Origin: Planctomycetaceae bacterium
GTDB taxonomy: Bacteria > Planctomycetota > Planctomycetia > Pirellulales > Thermoguttaceae
Assembly (NCBI GenBank): GCA_031283515.1
Contig: JAITBS010000218.1
Span: forward strand, 1-28,622
DNA: 28,622 nt
Direction: 5' to 3'
Part shown: positions 24,881 to 28,622 of the stretch, piece by piece
Layout of the letters: every line of letters begins with the position of its first letter
Position numbering within the stretch: the stretch's first letter is position 1
Program-made: the position numbers and the translations under genes
The notes under the pieces: model-generated
What the model was told of the DNA's origin: nothing
The model's database searches: none
What the model saw: the letters and a program-made list of their open reading frames with translations, nothing else

Positions 24881-25417
24881 ATGAACCGAATTAATTATTG
24901 TGTTACGGAAACACACGAAAATAAAGATTTTGTTTTGAATATTCTCGCGCCTTACTCTGCAGCGGCTCAGGCGGCGAACGGGCTGTTGTTTTATAAACGT
25001 TTACGTCGGGAAGCGTCGGTTGTTCAGGAAGAACTTGATAATATTGCAACTGATTTAATAATCCAAATAAACGCTGTTTTACCACGAATAATTTCCATTG
25101 CCGACCCATACGCTCTTCCAGTTAATATTTCCGAAACACATATACGTGAATTTTCGTTGCCGTATTTATTCCGTCTTTTATGCGGTTTGAAAACGATGTT
25201 TGGCGGTGTTGCGCATATTTGTCCTTACAGCTCGGTACTTTTGGAAAAATATGGGTTTGTTCATGTTGAGGTTATTTCATTTTCCATGAAGTCCTATGCG
25301 GCGGTCTTGTCTGAATACAAGCGGGCGGAGCAACTTATTTTTATTGGACATCAATGTATCCATACACCAACGGTAAATAAAGTATTCCTGTTACATCTTG
25401 CTACTAATATTTTATGA
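24881..25417 (+). CDS. Half-length UroD-like protein
   Basis: Protein of 178 aa with similarity to the C-terminal half of the UroD-type methyltransferases nearby. SIADPYALPVNISETHIREF (residues 72-91) corresponds to the IADP motif of the full-length copies, and VAHICPYSSVLLEKYGF carries the zinc motif H112-x-C114. A further HQC (157-159) may supply the third ligand, but the interval of 45 residues is shorter than the 74-80 of the full-length copies. The N-terminal half of the barrel is missing. It is kept in frame, one base after the reactivase gene and overlapping the next gene by 4 nt, so it is probably functional rather than decaying. I chose the ATG at 24881; a longer frame starting at 24800 would overlap the reactivase. 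Confidence 0.65.
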   Translation: MNRINYCVTETHENKDFVLNILAPYSAAAQAANGLLFYKRLRREASVVQEELDNIATDLIIQINAVLPRIISIADPYALPVNISETHIREFSLPYLFRLLCGLKTMFGGVAHICPYSSVLLEKYGFVHVEVISFSMKSYAAVLSEYKRAEQLIFIGHQCIHTPTVNKVFLLHLATNIL

Positions 25418-26088
25418 CAGAGTCGGCTCAACAACAGCAGCAACAGCGAATTTTTGAACGTTTATCTCAAGCGGTTGTTGATATGGATGAAACGTTAGCG
25501 GAAAAAATTGCAACGATGATTGTGCATGAAGGTTTGGACTGTACGAAAGCGATTGAAACCGGATTAGGTGAAGGGATGGCACGAGTTGGCAAACTTTATG
25601 AAACAGGTGAATATTTTATACCGGATCTCCTTGTTTGTGCGGATGCGCTACAAAAAGCCTCTGACATTTTAAAAACAGGTTTGTACCAATATCCGTTATC
25701 CAAAGGACGAGTTGTTATTGGTACAATTTATGGAGACACGCATGATTTGGGAAAGAATATTGTTACGTTGTTTATGACATCAGCGGGATATGAAGTGCTT
25801 GACTTGGGAAAGGATGTTCCGGCACGTCTTTTTGTGGACGAAGCGGTAAAATGGAATGCGGATATTATTGCAATATCAACCTTGATGACAACAACAATGA
25901 AAAATATCAAGGATGTTATTGATTTATTAGTTACGGAAAAGAAACGTGAACAGTTTTGGGTCATGCTGGGCGGTAAACCTATTTCTTACAATTTTGCTGC
26001 GAAAATAGGTGCTGATGGTTATGCTCAAAATGCTGTTCAAGCGGTAAAATTTTTAGATAATACTATTTCAAAATTAAGGAGATATTAG
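25414..26088 (+). CDS. Corrinoid (B12-binding) methyl-carrier protein, copy 2
   Basis: Second methyl carrier of the MtbC/MtsB type, 224 aa, clearly paralogous to copy 1. After a six-residue glutamine run (residues 6-11) comes the cap domain with GLGEGMARVGKLYETGEYFI and PDLLVCADAL, then the cobalamin domain with GDTHDLGKN (D108-x-H110-x-x-G113), STLMTTTMKNIKDVI and GGKPISYNFAAKIGADGY. It overlaps the half-length UroD-like gene by ATGA, which suggests these two are partners. It is followed after 2 nt by the nifH-like gene. Confidence 0.9.
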   Translation: MTESAQQQQQQRIFERLSQAVVDMDETLAEKIATMIVHEGLDCTKAIETGLGEGMARVGKLYETGEYFIPDLLVCADALQKASDILKTGLYQYPLSKGRVVIGTIYGDTHDLGKNIVTLFMTSAGYEVLDLGKDVPARLFVDEAVKWNADIIAISTLMTTTMKNIKDVIDLLVTEKKREQFWVMLGGKPISYNFAAKIGADGYAQNAVQAVKFLDNTISKLRRY

Positions 26089-26090
26089 CG

Positions 26091-26966
26091 ATGAGTAAGA
26101 AAATTAAACAAATTGCCATTTATGGAAAGGGTGGTATTGGAAAGTCCACAACAACATCCAATCTTAGTGCGGCACTTTCTGACATGGGCTATCGGGTGAT
26201 GCAGTTTGGGTGTGATCCGAAAGCCGATTCAACAAATACGTTACGGGATGGTACGTATATTCCGACAGTATTGGATTTGTTACGGGAAAAGGGAAGCGTC
26301 AACGCTCATGAGGCAATTTTTCAGGGATATAACGGTATTTATTGTGTGGAAGCCGGTGGTCCGTCACCGGGAGTTGGTTGTGCCGGACGCGGTATTACAA
26401 CGGCAGTATCATTATTGAAACAACAAAATATTTTTGATGAATTGAATTTGGACTATGTAATCTATGACGTTTTGGGTGATGTTGTTTGCGGCGGATTTGC
26501 TGTACCAATTAGAGAAGGTATTGCGGAACATGTTTTTACAGTATCATCTTCAGATTTTATGGCTATTTATGCAGCAAATAATTTGTTTAAGGGAATCCAA
26601 AAATATTCCAACTCCGGCGGCGCATTGTTAGGCGGCGTTATTGCGAACTCGATCACGCAACCGGTTCAGAAAAAGATTATCGATGATTTTGCCGAACGGA
26701 CAGGAACAAAAGTGATGGAATATATTCCGCGTTCTCTCACTGTAACAAAAAGCGAACTTGCCGGTAAAACAACTATTGAAGCAGACCCAAATTCCGAACA
26801 AGCGGGAGTTTACCGAAGTCTTGCGAAACAAGTTGCGGAACATACGGAATCAATCACGCCGTCGCCATTAGATTTAGCGCAACTTAAAACATGGGCGGCG
26901 GAATGGTCGGATCAGATTATGGCTGCTGAAAGCGGTCTTATTCGAGACCAAAGTACAGGTATTTAA
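26091..26966 (+). CDS. Nitrogenase-like iron protein (NifH-like reductase)
   Basis: ATP-dependent electron donor of the reductase, 291 aa, expected to be a homodimer with one bridging [4Fe-4S] cluster. P-loop YGKGGIGKSTTTSNL (residues 11-25), switch I CDPKADST (41-48), cluster ligands C97 (GVGCAGRG) and C133 (DVVCGGFA), switch II DVLGD (126-130). Arg100, the residue ADP-ribosylated by DraT in some diazotrophs, is conserved. AAGGAGAT precedes the ATG. Unusually the gene is downstream of, and separated from, the DK pair by five methyl-transfer genes. No nifI/PII genes are adjacent. Donor for the NifD/K-like pair here is the natural assignment, and it may also serve cofactor maturation. Confidence 0.92.
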   Translation: MSKKIKQIAIYGKGGIGKSTTTSNLSAALSDMGYRVMQFGCDPKADSTNTLRDGTYIPTVLDLLREKGSVNAHEAIFQGYNGIYCVEAGGPSPGVGCAGRGITTAVSLLKQQNIFDELNLDYVIYDVLGDVVCGGFAVPIREGIAEHVFTVSSSDFMAIYAANNLFKGIQKYSNSGGALLGGVIANSITQPVQKKIIDDFAERTGTKVMEYIPRSLTVTKSELAGKTTIEADPNSEQAGVYRSLAKQVAEHTESITPSPLDLAQLKTWAAEWSDQIMAAESGLIRDQSTGI

Positions 26967-27084
26967 GATACTCATCGTACTTTAAAATTTGTATTTATTG
27001 AAACGTATTACCGAGTGTTTCTACCTAAAAATCCGGTTCATTCTATCAAAAACAAAAAACGAATTTTAAAGTATAGAGAGTATC
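26967..27084 (+). promoter_or_regulatory. Long imperfect inverted repeat between nifH-like and nifX-like genes
   Basis: GATACTC (26967-26973) plus TACTTTAAAATT (26978-26989) pair with AATTTTAAAGTA (27062-27073) plus GAGTATC (27078-27084), giving 19 pairs interrupted by a symmetrical 4-nt internal loop. The 72-nt apical region carries a smaller GAAAC/GTTTC stem. The left arm begins immediately after the nifH-like stop codon, and the right arm ends about 13 bases before the nifX-like ribosome binding site. Possible roles: transcript 3' protection, a processing site, or a regulator-binding dyad. Not a classical terminator. Confidence 0.5.
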
Positions 27085-27110
27085 TCGGTTCTAATAAAGG
27101 AGAAAATAAT

Positions 27111-27467
27111 ATGTCACATTTTATTGCGGTTTGTACTTCAGACGGTAAGACAATCCACCAACATTTCGGCAGGACAAGAGCTTTTCATATTGTTCAAATT
27201 GATGAAAACGGATACAAATATATTGAAACGAGAACGACAAATCCTTGTTGTAACCAATTTGAACATCATGAACATTCTTTCGATAATGTACTGAATTTAT
27301 TGAATGATTGTGAAGCGATTATTACAGGAAAGATTGGTGTTGGAGCGTCTGATTATCTTACATCCAAAGGGATGCGGATATTTGAAACGGTTGGATATGT
27401 TGACGATATTTTGAACGAATTTTGCCGTAATCAATTACATTATTTCCCGAAAAAGACTGATAACTAA
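27111..27467 (+). CDS. NifX/NafY-type cofactor-binding protein
   Basis: Small cytosolic protein of 118 aa with a dinitrogenase iron-molybdenum cofactor domain (NifX, NafY, VnfX and NifB C-terminal domain family), which binds NifB-cofactor or its derivatives in transit. Typical opening is FIAVCTSDGKTIHQHFGRTR, then FHIVQIDENGYKYIETR. NPCCNQFEHHEHSF (residues 45-58) is rich in Cys and His and may bind the cluster; IITGKIGVGASDYLTSKGMR completes the domain. The ATG at 27111 follows AAAGGAGA by six bases; an upstream in-frame GTG at 27015 is rejected. Together with NifB next door this implies a NifB-type carbide cluster is made for the reductase. Confidence 0.85.
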   Translation: MSHFIAVCTSDGKTIHQHFGRTRAFHIVQIDENGYKYIETRTTNPCCNQFEHHEHSFDNVLNLLNDCEAIITGKIGVGASDYLTSKGMRIFETVGYVDDILNEFCRNQLHYFPKKTDN

Positions 27468-27507
27468 AAAAGATCGATAACAACAGAACACTTGCGACGA
27501 CCATTTT

Positions 27508-28398
27508 ATGGCAATACCCATCAAGGAAATTACGGTGAGACATCCTTGTTTTTCCTCTGGAATACCTAATAACAAAGGACGTATTCATTTACCGGTCAGT
27601 CCCGGATGTAATATTGAGTGTCAATTTTGTGACAGGCAAATCAACACAACAGAACAACGTCCCGGTGTTACGGCGCAAATTATTACACCGCAGCAAGCGG
27701 TTGAAATTGTCCGTAAATCTGTTGCAATAATACCTGAAATAGAGGTGATTGGTATTGCCGGTCCCGGCGATACTTTAGTAACACCTTATGCATTGGAAAC
27801 GTTCCGTCTTATTGACAAGGAATTTCCCGATCTTATCAAGTGTATGAGTACAAACGGGTTGCTTTTGGCAGACAGAGCGGACGAAGTGATTGGTGCCGGA
27901 ATTAGTACAATAACTGTTACTGTAAATGACGTTTACCCCAAAACATTACCGAATATTTGCGGACGTGTACGATATCAGGACAATATCTATGAAGGCGAAG
28001 AAGCGGCAGCGTTACTGATTTCCAAACAAATTGCGGGAATTCGCCGTGTGTCGCAAGCCGGAATCATTGTCAAAGTCAACACGGTATTTGTTCCAAAAAT
28101 AAACAGTAACCATATTGAAGAAATTGCAAAGACTGTTAAAAGAGCAGGTGCTTCTTTATATAACATTATTCCGCTTATTCCTGTTTTTCCGCAACAAAAA
28201 AAATTGCAGAGTGATATTCCTGCTGTTAGTTGTACCGAAATAGACAACGCGCGAAGTAGGGCGGAAAAATACATTCAGGTATTCCGTCACTGTCATCATT
28301 GCCGTGCCGATGCTATTGGAGTTCCGGGCGGAAAAGATTATGGAGAACAGATTTATCAGAAACGAATCGCCAATGAGAACACCTTTTCGCACGGATAA
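27508..28398 (+). CDS. nifB: NifB, radical-SAM cofactor maturase (without NifX domain)
   Basis: Radical SAM enzyme of 296 aa that builds the carbide-centred [Fe8S9C] NifB-cofactor. Motifs in order: HPCF (C14), radical-SAM cluster CNIECQFC (C34, C38, C41), AGPGDTLVTP, CMSTNGLLLAD, TVTVNDVYP, and the C-terminal CHHCRADAIG (C262, C265). These cover the ligands for the SAM cluster and for the K1/K2 precursor clusters. The C-terminal NifX-like domain of many bacterial NifBs is absent, its role perhaps filled by the separate NifX-like protein just upstream. It ends the cluster; no clear terminator follows in the remaining 224 bp. Its ribosome binding site is weak. Confidence 0.92.
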   Translation: MAIPIKEITVRHPCFSSGIPNNKGRIHLPVSPGCNIECQFCDRQINTTEQRPGVTAQIITPQQAVEIVRKSVAIIPEIEVIGIAGPGDTLVTPYALETFRLIDKEFPDLIKCMSTNGLLLADRADEVIGAGISTITVTVNDVYPKTLPNICGRVRYQDNIYEGEEAAALLISKQIAGIRRVSQAGIIVKVNTVFVPKINSNHIEEIAKTVKRAGASLYNIIPLIPVFPQQKKLQSDIPAVSCTEIDNARSRAEKYIQVFRHCHHCRADAIGVPGGKDYGEQIYQKRIANENTFSHG

Positions 28399-28622
28399 TC
28401 GGAGTTAGTTAGTTCCTGTTGAATTTCCGGATTTTCGTATATTTTTGTAACTCACAATCGATTAACTCCTTTTATATTAACGAATTAGGGCGGACTGCAA
28501 GACATATTGAACGAAAATTAAGATTGTAAATTTATTTTTAAAATGTGTTTTTTGATTTTGTACAGCGATTTTTTGAAATTTACGGTAATTTATCCTATTG
28601 TACGATTATTTTTTTTCAACGG

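Noticed and set aside
18721..26966. Chlorophyllide reductase (BchLNB type) or F430 reductase (CfbCD)
   Set aside because: NifB and a NifX-like protein are present and the D-like subunit keeps the cofactor cysteine C277, none of which those tetrapyrrole reductases need.
27015..27110. N-terminal extension of the NifX-like protein from a GTG start
   Set aside because: The extension is unlike the family, lies in the inverted repeat, and a strong ribosome binding site precedes the ATG at 27111.
18721..28398. Ordinary nitrogen-fixing (nif) cluster
   Set aside because: No nifE, nifN, nifV or molybdate genes; residues aligned with NifD His442, His195 and Gln191 differ; five methyl-transfer genes lie between K and H.

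Overview
The window looks like a chromosomal segment of an AT-rich, probably anaerobic planctomycete-like bacterium. The main taxonomic hint is a truncated DUF1559-type prepilin (FTLVELLVVIAIIGLLIGLLL, then AVQAAREAARR) at 11641-12132, a family hugely expanded in Planctomycetes. A leucine-rich-repeat lipoprotein and an MMPL/RND exporter fit the same picture. Assignment to phylum is inference; no rRNA or tRNA gene was seen.

Left part (1-12132), unrelated housekeeping and envelope genes: a glucuronokinase-like GHMP kinase (272-1279), a TerC-family membrane protein (1626-2684), a ROK sugar kinase (2859-3938), an LRR lipoprotein (4045-5355), two minus-strand ABC-2 permeases (5493-6590 and 6930-8051) separated by a 278-bp MITE-like element with 21-bp terminal inverted repeats, a large MMPL/RND exporter (8620-11460) and the prepilin fragment. 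Dispersed palindromic repeats sit in several of the intergenic gaps.

Regulatory gap (12133-12838): about 700 bp without a convincing gene but dense in signals. It holds three copies of CCGTGATAT at exactly 21-bp period plus an inverted fourth copy, an intrinsic terminator, four RTATTGRCAR boxes in two 11-bp-spaced pairs, a sigma70-like promoter, a TGT-N10-ACA site of NifA type, and a textbook sigma54 promoter (TGGCAC-N5-TTGCA) just before metN.

Right part (12839-28398): sixteen plus-strand genes in close order, many overlapping by 1 or 4 nt. First comes a sulfur/nitrogen module: MetN-MetI-MetQ importer, cysteine synthase, and a glutamine-synthetase-like gamma-glutamyl amide ligase. Then follows a nitrogenase-like module interleaved with corrinoid methyltransferase parts: UroD-type methyltransferase, NifD-like, NifK-like, corrinoid protein, second UroD-type methyltransferase, ferredoxin/ASKHA reductive activator of corrinoid proteins, a half-length UroD-like protein, second corrinoid protein, NifH-like, NifX-like and NifB. 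All six P-cluster-type cysteines, the cofactor cysteine (C277) and the NifH Fe4S4 cysteines are present. The residues aligned by eye with NifD Q191, His195 and His442 are Met, Tyr and Tyr, and nifE, nifN and nifV are absent.

Working model (inference): a sigma54/NifA-like controlled system in which a NifB-cofactor-bearing nitrogenase-like reductase, related in logic to methylthio-alkane reductase (MarBHDK), cleaves a methylated sulfur (or amine) compound. The corrinoid/UroD proteins would take the methyl group, CysK would capture sulfide, and the GS-like ligase would conjugate a released or imported amine. The combination of a nitrogenase-like reductase, its cofactor maturase, a corrinoid methyl-transfer system with its own reactivase, and sulfur assimilation in one apparent operon is the most interesting content of the window.
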